From the NCBI GenBank assembly GCA_023396255.1, contig JAEWWU010000015.1, positions 22,009 through 86,008 of the forward strand: DNA of 64,000 nucleotides, written 5' to 3'. This DNA is from Bacteroidota bacterium (GTDB lineage: Bacteria > Bacteroidota > Bacteroidia > Bacteroidales > Porphyromonadaceae). Shown one piece after another: positions 28,920-37,176 of this stretch. The position numbers were made by a program, and so were the translations under genes. Position 1 is the first letter of the stretch; each line of letters opens with the position of its first letter. The notes beneath the pieces were generated by a model, which searched no databases, was not told the origin of the DNA, and saw only the letters and a list, made by a program, of their open reading frames with translations.

Positions 28920-30536
28920 TTAGTCTTCGGTTTTATCCCCGATGGCAGCTTTTATAAATCCTAAAAATAATGGGCTGGGAGTTACCACAGTACTTTTGTA
29001 CTCCGGATGATATTGCACTCCTATGTACCAAGAATGCCCTTTTAGCTCAATGGCTTCCACCAAGTTGGTTTCCGGATTATGACCAACGCACATAAAACCA
29101 CTATTTTCAAACAAGTCTACATACTGGTTGTTAAATTCATAACGGTGACGATGTCTTTCCGATATATTGGTTCTGCCATATATCTGAGCCAGCTTGGAGC
29201 CTTTTCGCAGAATACACTCATAGGCACCTAAACGCATAGAGGCACCTAATTCAGTCACTGTTTTTTGTTCTTCCATCAAATCGATGATCTTATTTTCTGC
29301 CTCTGGCTTGATTTCTGAAGTGTTGCAATCTGGCAAATTCAGCACGTTAGAGGCAAATTCGATGGCCATACACTGCATACCCAAGCAGATACCCAAGGTG
29401 GGGATATTGTGTGTACGCGTATACTGTAGGGCAATAAGCTTTCCTTCTATGCCACGTGACCCAAATCCGGGGGCAACCAACACGCCGTCTATTCCCTGTA
29501 ATAATTCGGCTACATTGTCTTCTTTAATTTTTTCACTTTGAATGCTGGTTAAAACCAATTTACGATCATTGTATATGGCGGCTTGCAGGAGAGACTCATC
29601 AATAGATTTATAAGCATCTTGTAGCTCTACATACTTCCCAACGAGTGCTATTCTGACTTCTTTTGTTGCTTTTCTTTTTTTGTCCAAAAAATCATTCCAC
29701 TTAGACAAATCTGCCTCCTTATTTGGAATCATACCTACTTTGGTAATTACAGTGCTATCTAATTGCTGTTGTTGTAACAGCAGGGGAATTTCGTATATGG
29801 ATGGCATATCTACACTCTGGACAACAGAGTCTAATGCAACATTACAGAAGAGAGCAACTTTCTTTAGAAGATCTTTACTCAATTCCTTTTCTGTTCTAAG
29901 TACCAAAATATCCGGTTGAATTCCCTTTTCCTGCAATTGTTTTACAGAATGCTGTGTTGGTTTGGTTTTGAATTCACCTGCCGCAGCAATAAAGGGAACG
30001 TAAGTCAGATGTACTACCAAACAATCTTTTCCTAACTCCCACTTAAGTTGTCTTACACTTTCTAAAAAGGGGAGAGATTCTATATCTCCCACCACTCCTC
30101 CAATTTCCGTAATGAGAAAATCGTAATTATTTTTTTGTCCTAACAACTTAACGCTACGTTTGATTTCATCTGTTATATGCGGAATAACCTGAACCGTTTT
30201 TCCCAAATAATCTCCCCTGCGTTCTTTGTTGATAACATTTTGATAGATACGCCCGGTTGTGATGTTATTGGCTCGAGACATAGGCTCGTTGAGAAAGCGT
30301 TCATAGTGTCCCAAATCTAGATCGGCTTCATGACCATCGTCCGTTACGTAGCACTCTCCGTGTTCGTAAGGGTTAAGGGTTCCCGGGTCAATGTTGATGT
30401 ATGGATCAAATTTTTGTATCGATACTTTGTAGCCACGTGCTTGTAGCAATTTGCCCAAACTAGCTGCCACAATACCCTTTCCCAAAGAGGAAACTACGCC
30501 TCCTGTTACAAAAATGTACTTTGTTGTAGATGTCAT
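28920..30536 (-). CDS. pyrG: CTP synthase
   Basis: Makes CTP from UTP, ATP and glutamine; 538 residues. Synthase domain with the P-loop-like VTGGVVSSLGKGI at the N-terminus and a glutamine amidotransferase domain with GICLGMQCM and QYHPEYKS. It heads the pyrG-yidC-amidophosphoribosyltransferase-carA-carB-trmN6 unit, downstream of a predicted promoter at 30659-30666. Confidence 0.98.
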   Translation of the reverse strand: MTSTTKYIFVTGGVVSSLGKGIVAASLGKLLQARGYKVSIQKFDPYINIDPGTLNPYEHGECYVTDDGHEADLDLGHYERFLNEPMSRANNITTGRIYQNVINKERRGDYLGKTVQVIPHITDEIKRSVKLLGQKNNYDFLITEIGGVVGDIESLPFLESVRQLKWELGKDCLVVHLTYVPFIAAAGEFKTKPTQHSVKQLQEKGIQPDILVLRTEKELSKDLLKKVALFCNVALDSVVQSVDMPSIYEIPLLLQQQQLDSTVITKVGMIPNKEADLSKWNDFLDKKRKATKEVRIALVGKYVELQDAYKSIDESLLQAAIYNDRKLVLTSIQSEKIKEDNVAELLQGIDGVLVAPGFGSRGIEGKLIALQYTRTHNIPTLGICLGMQCMAIEFASNVLNLPDCNTSEIKPEAENKIIDLMEEQKTVTELGASMRLGAYECILRKGSKLAQIYGRTNISERHRHRYEFNNQYVDLFENSGFMCVGHNPETNLVEAIELKGHSWYIGVQYHPEYKSTVVTPSPLFLGFIKAAIGDKTED

Positions 30537-30656
30537 GCTTTTTAGATCATTAGGAGTCTAACCAAGAAAAAGGAGAAATACAGCCTTGGATACATTGTGA
30601 AAAGTGTGCATAAATGCGATCTGTACTCATTGGCCATTCATCTCCGAAAATAATGT

Positions 30657-30676
30657 CACAAAGATACATCTTTGTG
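30657..30676 (-). promoter_or_regulatory. Predicted -7 element for pyrG inside a perfect inverted repeat
   Basis: Minus-strand TATCTTTG (plus 30659-30666) matches TAnnTTTG. It overlaps a 9-bp inverted repeat CACAAAGAT-AC-ATCTTTGTG at 30657-30676. The repeat could be an operator, but the -7 match alone explains half of it. The -33 region is poor. Confidence 0.45.
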
Positions 30677-30680
30677 ATGT

Positions 30681-30709
30681 AAAAACTACCTACAACCATA
30701 TTTTGTAGG
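30681..30709 (-). terminator. Rho-independent terminator after the glycosyltransferase gene
   Basis: On the minus strand the stem CCTACAA/TTGTAGG (7 bp, loop AATATGG) is followed by TAG and five T. It starts about 42 bp after the stop at 30751 and lies just upstream of the pyrG promoter. Confidence 0.7.
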
Positions 30710-30750
30710 GATATAATTGATTCTCATCAACTTGGTTGTTCCAATAAACT

Positions 30751-31836
30751 CTATGCTTTTGGGATTATAGTTCTTCCACTTAGGGAAGTATGTAAACAAA
30801 AAGTATAATTACATTTGCTGTATTTCTCCATAAAAGATAGAGTCGCCAGATAATTCTGAGGGTACAGTGTTACTTGCACCAATGCTCCTTTGGGAGGAAG
30901 AAGGTGTTCCGGAAAGTGTTCCATCTGTTCAGGCGGTATAGAAAAAACAGATTGTGAAGTTTTCGGTATTTGGGTAATGGCCCTCTTATCCTTACTTCTT
31001 TTGGCTAACTTTTTTTTGAGATGTATTGCTTCGCATATGAGGAGTCCGGAAATACTTTTCCCGGAATAATGTTTTTTGTAAAACAACTCCATAGCTCCGT
31101 AGAAAGACTCTACGTATTTGGTTCTATTTTGTGCAGCGTGCTCAGCTTCTCCCTTGTAGTGGAGAATGGGAGTGGGCAGGTAATATACCTTATAACCGGC
31201 TTTCAGAAATCGGAATGAAAGGTCTATGTCCTCTCCGTACATAAAGAATTGCTCATCCAATAGTCCAATTTTGTCCAAAGCTTCCTTCCGCATAAACATA
31301 AAAGCTCCAGTGAGGACCTCTATCGCATTCTCTTGAGAAAAAGAGAGGTTGCCCATATAGTATTTGTTGAAAAATTTTGAAGAAGGAGCCATCTTGTATA
31401 GTCCTGTCATACGACAGAATGATGCCCAAGGGGATGGAATCCCCCGTTTGCTTTCTGGCAAAACTCTTCCATTGGCATTGATCATCTTTACCCCCGCAGC
31501 TCCTACAGAGGGATGAGTTTCCATAAATGAATGGCAGTAAGAAAGTGTTTCTTCAGTAATTACGGTGTCCGGATTTAGTAGCAATACATATTTTCCGGAA
31601 CAACGTTTAAGAGCCAAATTATTCCCTTGAGAAAATCCTCCGTTATTAGGATTTGCAATGAATTGAACCCAAGGGAAGCGCTCTTGAAGATAAGACAAAG
31701 AATCGTCTCCGGAGTTGTTGTCCACAACCCACACCTCTGTTTCTATACCTTGCATAGATGCTTGTACAGAGTAGAGACATTGCTCCACAAATAAGGGAAC
31801 TTTGTAGTTGAGGATAACAACAGAGAGGAGAGCCAT
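30751..31836 (-). CDS. Family 2 glycosyltransferase
   Basis: 361 residues, GT-A fold. Nucleotide-sugar signature segments: LSVVILNYKVPLFVEQCL at the start, VVDNNSGDDS, VLLLNPDTVI, and MYGEDIDLSFRFLKAGYKV, which resembles rhamnosyl- and other O-antigen transferases. No membrane helices are obvious, so it is probably peripheral at the inner membrane. It is 5 bp after tyrS. Sugar donor and acceptor cannot be read from the sequence; a role in surface polysaccharide is inferred. Confidence 0.88.
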   Translation of the reverse strand: MALLSVVILNYKVPLFVEQCLYSVQASMQGIETEVWVVDNNSGDDSLSYLQERFPWVQFIANPNNGGFSQGNNLALKRCSGKYVLLLNPDTVITEETLSYCHSFMETHPSVGAAGVKMINANGRVLPESKRGIPSPWASFCRMTGLYKMAPSSKFFNKYYMGNLSFSQENAIEVLTGAFMFMRKEALDKIGLLDEQFFMYGEDIDLSFRFLKAGYKVYYLPTPILHYKGEAEHAAQNRTKYVESFYGAMELFYKKHYSGKSISGLLICEAIHLKKKLAKRSKDKRAITQIPKTSQSVFSIPPEQMEHFPEHLLPPKGALVQVTLYPQNYLATLSFMEKYSKCNYTFCLHTSLSGRTIIPKA

Positions 31837-31841
31837 CTTTT

Positions 31842-33143
31842 CTATTTAACTATAATGAGATAGTAATTCTTTTTACCACGTTGTACCAATAAGTATTTAT
31901 CAGCCAAAAGAAGGGAGTTGTTTATAACAAATTCTGTGTCTTCGATCTTCTCCTTGTTGATGCTGATTCCTCCTGATTGAATCAATTTGCGCAATTCGCC
32001 CTTAGACTTGAAAACGGCTGCTTCTTCGACCAATAAATCGGTAACCTTGATCCCTTCCGAAAGATTTTCTCTAGCAACTTCAAAGCGAGGAACTCCCTCC
32101 ATAACATCCATAAGCATCTGCTCATTGAGAGAACGCAAAGTGTCCGTAGTGCCATTGCCAAAGAGAATCTGAGAAGCCCCTACAGCATCTTTATAAGCTT
32201 GCTCTCCGTGTACCATAATAGTTATTTCCTGTGCCAATTTGCGTTGCAAGGGGCGTAGGTGAGGGGCCTCTTTTTGTTCTTCGATAAGTGTTTCTATCTC
32301 TTCTCGGTCAAGGGTTGTGAATATCTTGATGTATTTGTCTGCATCGTTGTCCGACACGTTGAGCCAAAACTGATAAAAAGCATAGGGCGATGTCCTATCG
32401 GGGTCGAGCCAGATATTGCCCTGTTCTGTTTTTCCAAACTTTCCTCCATCTGCTTTTTTGATAAGGGGGCAGGTAAGAGCAAAAGCCTCTCCACCGTCTA
32501 TGCGCCGAATTAGTTCGGTACCAGTGGTTATATTGCCCCACTGATCAGATCCCCCCAGCTGTAACCGACAATTGTAGTTTCTGTATAGGTGGAGGAAATC
32601 ATAACCTTGCAGCAGTTGGTATGAAAATTCAGTAAAAGAAAGTCCGCTGGCAGCATTGGCTTCCAAACGCTTACGAACAGAGTCTTTGGCCATCATATAA
32701 TTGACGGTTATGTGCTTCCCTATGTCTCGTATGAAATGGAGAAACGAAAACTCTTTCATCCAGTCGTAGTTATTTAGGAGGATAGCCTTATTGGCTCCAT
32801 CGGTTTCAAAGTCCAAAAATTTAGCCATCTGTTTTCCGATGGCTTTTTGATTGTGGCGCAATGTTTCTTCGTCCAACAGATTACGTTCGGCCGATTTCAT
32901 AGAAGGATCTCCAATCATACCGGTTGCTCCCCCTATGAGCACAATGGGGCGATGTCCGGCCTTTTGTAAGTGGCGCAAAATCATCAAACCTACCAAGTGC
33001 CCAATATGCAGTGAGTCTGCCGTCGGGTCAAATCCTACATAACCGGAAATAACTTCTCCTTTGTTCAGTAGTTCTTCGGTACCCGGCATACAGTCGTGTA
33101 TCATTCCTCTCCACCGAAGTTCTTCTACAAAATTTCTATTCAT
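31842..33143 (-). CDS. tyrS: Tyrosyl-tRNA synthetase
   Basis: 433 residues, class I synthetase. GYVGFDPTADSLHIGHLVG carries the HIGH signature, the KMSKS loop reads KFGKT, and a C-terminal S4 RNA-binding domain is present (LIQSGGISINKEKI). It lies 38 bp after the HU/SPOR gene. Confidence 0.98.
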   Translation of the reverse strand: MNRNFVEELRWRGMIHDCMPGTEELLNKGEVISGYVGFDPTADSLHIGHLVGLMILRHLQKAGHRPIVLIGGATGMIGDPSMKSAERNLLDEETLRHNQKAIGKQMAKFLDFETDGANKAILLNNYDWMKEFSFLHFIRDIGKHITVNYMMAKDSVRKRLEANAASGLSFTEFSYQLLQGYDFLHLYRNYNCRLQLGGSDQWGNITTGTELIRRIDGGEAFALTCPLIKKADGGKFGKTEQGNIWLDPDRTSPYAFYQFWLNVSDNDADKYIKIFTTLDREEIETLIEEQKEAPHLRPLQRKLAQEITIMVHGEQAYKDAVGASQILFGNGTTDTLRSLNEQMLMDVMEGVPRFEVARENLSEGIKVTDLLVEEAAVFKSKGELRKLIQSGGISINKEKIEDTEFVINNSLLLADKYLLVQRGKKNYYLIIVK

Positions 33144-33181
33144 TTCTTTATTTGTTTTGGCTCTAAAATCTCTAATCTAAC

Positions 33182-34210
33182 TTATTCCACGGCAAGAATC
33201 CAAGCGGAGCGAAGCTCCTTGATGGTGTGATGCAACAATTTGGAATTGAGCTGTTTATAGGCATCTTGTGCACTATGATGCCCAGAATGGAGTATAAGAT
33301 AATTTCCTCCCTTATTTATAATTCGAGGCTGTGGCAAGGTGTTATCTTTCTCCCGAATTTGTTGGCTGTAGCTTATTGCTTTACCTTCCGTTTTGAAAGC
33401 TCCTATGACTATGTAGTACCCTTTGGCTAACTCCTTATATGATTGAGAAACAATGGTAGCTGATTCCGAAAGGGGAATGGCTTGCTGCTTTTCGATTGTA
33501 ACAGTTGGCGTTTCTGCATCCTTGTTCTCCTTTGGTGTAGTATCATCTTGCTTAAGGTATTCTTGGTGTGTCTCGGAATTGAAAAAAACATTTGATCCGG
33601 TAAAAAATCCGGCGCTATAACGATCACCTACGGGATCAGTTGTCACAGGAATCAAGCACAGTAAAAATATAGCAGCTGCTGCGCTCCATCTTGCCACTGA
33701 CTTGCGTACCCTAAAGTGAAAAAACAATTCATCGGTTTTAGTCAAAGGTGCCCTTGTGGGGTCGCTGCTTTGATCTTTTTTTGATGGAGATATAAGAAAC
33801 ATTTGAGGGTAAAGACCATATGAGTAGGCTGTAAGTTTGCCTTGCTCACGAGCCGATGGAGAGAAGAGAAAAGATCCATCTTCCGTAACTTCCAACACCC
33901 CCAAAGAACCAAAAGAGAGACATCCCAAACGAAAAAGATCTTTGCGTAACAGGGCGATATCTTCGTCAACCATAAGGCGAGCGCGTCGCATCGATATAGC
34001 AAAGAGTTTGGCATACTCTTGGTCCAATAATCCGTCTCGAGTATTGAGAGATTCATTGAAGTGGATTTGCTCTGATGCTGGGTACAACATATTTTGTTGT
34101 TCATCATAACGAGCGTAGACAAATTCTCGTAAAAAGGCTCCTATACCCGGCAAAACAATGCATTCGTGTGTTCGAAGAGCTTGCTCCAATAAATCAATAA
34201 CCCTATACAT
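33182..34210 (-). CDS. HU-CCDC81 and SPOR domain membrane protein
   Basis: 342 residues from the ATG at 34210 (MYRVIDLLEQAL). The N-terminal about 130 residues resemble the prokaryotic CCDC81-like HU-fold domain (ECIVLPGIGAFLREF). One transmembrane segment lies near 190-205 (WSAAAAIFLLCLIPV), then a polar linker, then a C-terminal SPOR domain (GYYIVIGAFKTEGKAISYSQQI), which binds denuded septal peptidoglycan in characterised proteins. The N-terminus would be cytoplasmic and the SPOR domain periplasmic. This suggests a link between the division septum and a cytoplasmic partner. Function is inferred from domains only. Confidence 0.85.
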   Translation of the reverse strand: MYRVIDLLEQALRTHECIVLPGIGAFLREFVYARYDEQQNMLYPASEQIHFNESLNTRDGLLDQEYAKLFAISMRRARLMVDEDIALLRKDLFRLGCLSFGSLGVLEVTEDGSFLFSPSAREQGKLTAYSYGLYPQMFLISPSKKDQSSDPTRAPLTKTDELFFHFRVRKSVARWSAAAAIFLLCLIPVTTDPVGDRYSAGFFTGSNVFFNSETHQEYLKQDDTTPKENKDAETPTVTIEKQQAIPLSESATIVSQSYKELAKGYYIVIGAFKTEGKAISYSQQIREKDNTLPQPRIINKGGNYLILHSGHHSAQDAYKQLNSKLLHHTIKELRSAWILAVE

Positions 34211-34274
34211 ATATAATACGTGTATTTCGATGAAGAAAAACAACTCTATGCGTGTTGTTTTTCCAGTTAAGGCG

Positions 34275-34282
34275 CAAAGTTA
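34275..34282 (-). promoter_or_regulatory. Predicted -7 element for the HU/SPOR-tyrS unit
   Basis: Minus-strand TAACTTTG (plus CAAAGTTA) matches TAnnTTTG, 65 bp upstream of the ATG at 34210. No good -33 element is visible. Confidence 0.4.
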
Positions 34283-34534
34283 GCCAAAAGCATTCAAATC
34301 ATTTGGTAGAAATTTCTTTTTTCTCACTCAAAAACTGTACATACACTCACAAGGTGCTTTAGAGAAGGGATTTAATAATGTTTAGGAGATTATTTTCTTG
34401 CAAGTATAAAGCAACATTGATCAAGTAGAGAGGTAAAAGAAAAACTATGATGCATCTGAAGTGATGTAACTCTTTGGTTGTTTGCGATTGAATGGTGTAA
34501 ACCAAAGGTGAAAAATCGTCTCAAGAGAGGTTTT

Positions 34535-34640
34535 GAAAATTTTCTTGGACGGAATAAAAATTAGTAGGGAATTACCCGAAATTAATTCCCTGCGAATTGC
34601 CCAAAAGTAGGGAACTAATCATCTGTTTTGAGGGAATTAT
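34535..34640 (+). repeat. Dispersed intergenic palindromic repeat, copy B
   Basis: Same orientation as copy A. The 34-nt core at 34541-34574 differs from copy A at one base. The left ATAATTCCCT arm is missing, but the sequence continues with AATTAATTCCCTGC, GTAGGGAACTAAT and a final AGGGAATTAT arm at 34631-34640. Confidence 0.85.
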
Positions 34641-35115
34641 TTGTCTCGATAGAGGTTGCGATAAAGAAACCGGGAAAAACATTGCTTTAGAGACTTCACA
34701 AGTATTCTTTGTTTTTTTCAATGACTATGAGATAGTCTTCTGTGTGCTTTTGATCTTTGGTCAGTGGCTCTCGATTCCTTTTTGAGATTGCTGGGAAATG
34801 ATGTCGTGCAAAGATTTTTTTTGTTGAAAAGCGCTTTTTGCAAAATTATGCATAAATCACTCCATTTTGTAATTCTAAGTAAACTTTTCTTAGTTTTTCT
34901 GTTTTCTGGGAGACTTAGCGATTAAGGTTGGAAATAGATCCGTTTTCAAGCTTTAAGAATTCTTTTAAAGTGGTGCTTTTGATGCCAAAAAGCACTATTC
35001 TTTTAGGTCAATAATTACTGATAAATTATTTGTATTACACTCATAATTAGATACTTAATTGACTTTCTGTCTATAATGAGAAGAGAGTAAATGACTGTAA
35101 AAATAAAATCGGTTC

Positions 35116-35145
35116 TTGCAATACGAAATAGTTTGCTTAATTTTG
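35116..35145 (+). promoter_or_regulatory. Predicted promoter of the lysine-fermentation operon
   Basis: TTG at 35116-35118, a 19-nt spacer, then TAATTTTG at 35138-35145, matching the Bacteroides -33/-7 consensus in sequence and spacing. The predicted start near 35151 leaves a leader of about 108 nt before atoD. Confidence 0.65.
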
Positions 35146-35258
35146 TTCGGTGCGTTATTCTACAAGGGACGCATCTTAGGAATAGAGCTATAAAGTAAAG
35201 GATACAATTAACCTTATCCCATTATTCAGATAAAATGGGGATTTTGCTATAATATTAT

Positions 35259-35912
35259 ATGATTAAGAAGCAAACCACAGTGCAAGAGGCGGCTTCCATT
35301 CTACGTGACGGAATGACGCTTATGATTGGCGGATTCTTAGGAAATGGTTCGCCTGAAAATCTTATTGATGAGATTGTTCGTTTAGGTCTAAAGAATCTTA
35401 CGTTGATCGTGAATGATTCGGGTTATCCGGACAAGGGTTGTGGTAAATTGGTTGCCAATAACCAAGTCAAAAAGCTTATTGTTTCTCACGTGGGGACAAA
35501 TCCTTATACTGGAGAAAAATACAATTCCGGAGAATTGGAAGTGGAGTTTTCTCCTCAAGGAACATTGGCCGAACGTATTCGTTGTGGTGGCTCCGGATTG
35601 GGTGGGGTATTGACTCCGGTTGGTTTGGGTACCATTATAGAAGAGGGTAAGGAGAAATTAACCATAGATGGCAAAGAATTTCTTTTAGAAAAGCCGCTAA
35701 GAGCCGATGTGGCATTGGTTTATGCATCCAAGGGGGATGAGTACGGAAATCTAGTCTATATGGGAACTATGCAAAATTTCAACCCTCTTATGGCAATGGC
35801 GGCGGATACCGTAATTGCTGAGATAGAGACTATTGTTCCGGCAGGAGAGATTTCGGTCGAAAGCATCCATACTCCGCATATTATGGTTGATAAAATTGTG
35901 CAACATCAATAA
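35259..35912 (+). CDS. atoD: Acetoacetate/butyrate CoA-transferase, alpha subunit
   Basis: 217 residues. The CoA-binding signature GGFLGNGSPENLID is near residue 23. It pairs with the catalytic beta subunit AtoA, encoded 8.5 kb downstream in the same operon, to move CoA from butyryl-CoA (or acetyl-CoA) to acetoacetate. It is the first gene of the lysine cluster, with kal 20 bp later. Subunits of this enzyme are usually adjacent; here they bracket the pathway genes. Family is certain; the in vivo CoA donor is inferred. Confidence 0.94.
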   Translation: MIKKQTTVQEAASILRDGMTLMIGGFLGNGSPENLIDEIVRLGLKNLTLIVNDSGYPDKGCGKLVANNQVKKLIVSHVGTNPYTGEKYNSGELEVEFSPQGTLAERIRCGGSGLGGVLTPVGLGTIIEEGKEKLTIDGKEFLLEKPLRADVALVYASKGDEYGNLVYMGTMQNFNPLMAMAADTVIAEIETIVPAGEISVESIHTPHIMVDKIVQHQ

Positions 35913-35932
35913 ACAGATAAACCTATAGCATT

Positions 35933-36316
35933 ATGAAATCAATGATTAGAGTACGGATGAGCTCTTCTGATGCTCATTATGGAGGCAATTTGGTAGATGG
36001 AGCAAAGATGCTTCAGCTATTCGGAGACGTTGCAACAGAGTTGCTTATAGCTCAAGATGGAGATGAGGGGCTTTTTGTTGCTTATGATAATGTAGAATTT
36101 CTAAATCCGGTTTTTGCAGGGGACTATATAGAGGCTACAGGAGAGATTACCAAGGTTGGCAATACATCTCGCAAGATGGTTTTTGAGGCCAAGAAAGTTA
36201 TTCGTCCTCGTACAGATATTTCTCCTTCGGCAGCTGATGTTTTGGAAGAGCCGGTGGTTGTTTGCAGAGCCAGCGGGACTTGCGTTGTTCCCAAAGATTG
36301 TCAAAGGAAGAATTGA
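35933..36316 (+). CDS. kal: 3-aminobutyryl-CoA ammonia-lyase
   Basis: 127 residues, a single hotdog-fold domain (DAHYGGNLVDGAKMLQLFGDVAT; VEFLNPVFAGDYIEATGEI). It removes ammonia from L-3-aminobutyryl-CoA to give crotonyl-CoA, a late step of lysine fermentation. Length matches known Kal. The assignment rests on family and on its position between atoD and kce (10 bp gap). Confidence 0.92.
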   Translation: MKSMIRVRMSSSDAHYGGNLVDGAKMLQLFGDVATELLIAQDGDEGLFVAYDNVEFLNPVFAGDYIEATGEITKVGNTSRKMVFEAKKVIRPRTDISPSAADVLEEPVVVCRASGTCVVPKDCQRKN

Positions 36317-36326
36317 ATAGGGGAAT

Positions 36327-37154
36327 ATGGAAAAACTGATTATCACGGCCGCTATCTGCGGTGCAGAAGTAACCAAAGAGCAAAATCCGGCAGTTCCCTA
36401 CACTGTTGAAGAAATGGTTCGTGAGGCAAAGAGTGCCTACGATGCAGGAGCCGCTATTGTGCACGTACACGTTAGAGAAGACGATGGAACTCCAACGCAA
36501 GACAGAGAACGTTTTAGAGTTTGTATGGAGGCGATAAAAAAGGCTTGTCCGGATGTTATTTTGATCCCTTCTACAGGTGGAGCCGTTGGTATGAGCGCAG
36601 AAGAGCGACTACAACCCACTGAATTGTTCCCGGAAATGGCAACTTTGGATTGTGGTACTTGCAACTTTGGGGATGAAGTATTTGAAAATACGATGCCTAT
36701 GATGCGAGACTTTGGAAAACGGATGATAGAAAATTCCATTAAGCCGGAGTACGAGTGTTTTGAAATGGGACACTTAGATACTATTGTAAGAATGGCGGAA
36801 AAAGGACAAGTGCCAGGAGGTTCTATGCAGTTTAATTTTGTCTTAGGAGTTCTCGGATGTACTCCCGCCACTACTGAAAATCTTGTGTGGTTGGTACGTA
36901 ATATTCCAGCCGGTTCTACTTGGACTGCGACAGGAATTGGTCGGTACCAATTTACACTGGCGGCTTCGGCTATAGCTATGGGAGGGAACGTACGTGTCGG
37001 TTTTGAGGATAATCTTTATATATCCAAAGGAGTACTAGCCAAATCTAATGGAGAATTGGTCGCAAAGGTGGTGCGCATAGCCAACGAATTGGGACGTGAG
37101 ATAGCAACTCCGGCAGATGCTCGTCGTATTTTAGGACTAAAAGAATTAAGCTAA
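36327..37154 (+). CDS. kce: 3-keto-5-aminohexanoate cleavage enzyme
   Basis: 275 residues, DUF849/BKACE TIM barrel. It condenses 5-amino-3-oxohexanoate with acetyl-CoA to give acetoacetate and L-3-aminobutyryl-CoA. Typical segments: the N-terminal EKLIITAAICGAEVTKEQNP, the metal-ligand-type HVHVRE near residue 47, and the C-terminal VRVGFEDNLYISKG. Located between kal and kdd. Confidence 0.95.
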   Translation: MEKLIITAAICGAEVTKEQNPAVPYTVEEMVREAKSAYDAGAAIVHVHVREDDGTPTQDRERFRVCMEAIKKACPDVILIPSTGGAVGMSAEERLQPTELFPEMATLDCGTCNFGDEVFENTMPMMRDFGKRMIENSIKPEYECFEMGHLDTIVRMAEKGQVPGGSMQFNFVLGVLGCTPATTENLVWLVRNIPAGSTWTATGIGRYQFTLAASAIAMGGNVRVGFEDNLYISKGVLAKSNGELVAKVVRIANELGREIATPADARRILGLKELS

Positions 37155-37176
37155 CATTTATAATCAACCCACAAAA

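Larger units (their letters stand above)
34211..35258. other. Gene-free AT-rich region upstream of the lysine operon
   Basis: 1048 bp between divergent genes. It contains the tyrS-unit -7 element, repeat copy B (34535-34640), an imperfect hairpin near 34968-34998 with a GTGCTTTT/AAAAGCAC stem, and the lysine-operon promoter (35116-35145) with a leader of about 110 nt. The leader has a short stem TGCGT/ACGCA at 35151-35173. No convincing coding frame was found. Confidence 0.75.

Noticed and set aside
34597..34785. 62-codon plus-strand frame upstream of the lysine operon
   Set aside because: It starts inside repeat copy B, has no recognisable composition or promoter, and looks like chance in AT-rich DNA.
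34968..34998. Hairpin with GTGCTTTT/AAAAGCAC stem upstream of the lysine operon
   Set aside because: Lies before the predicted promoter and has G-U pairs and no clear T-run; no function assigned.
35151..35258. Lysine or cobalamin riboswitch in the atoD leader
   Set aside because: The leader is short and lacks the conserved cores I would expect of either class.
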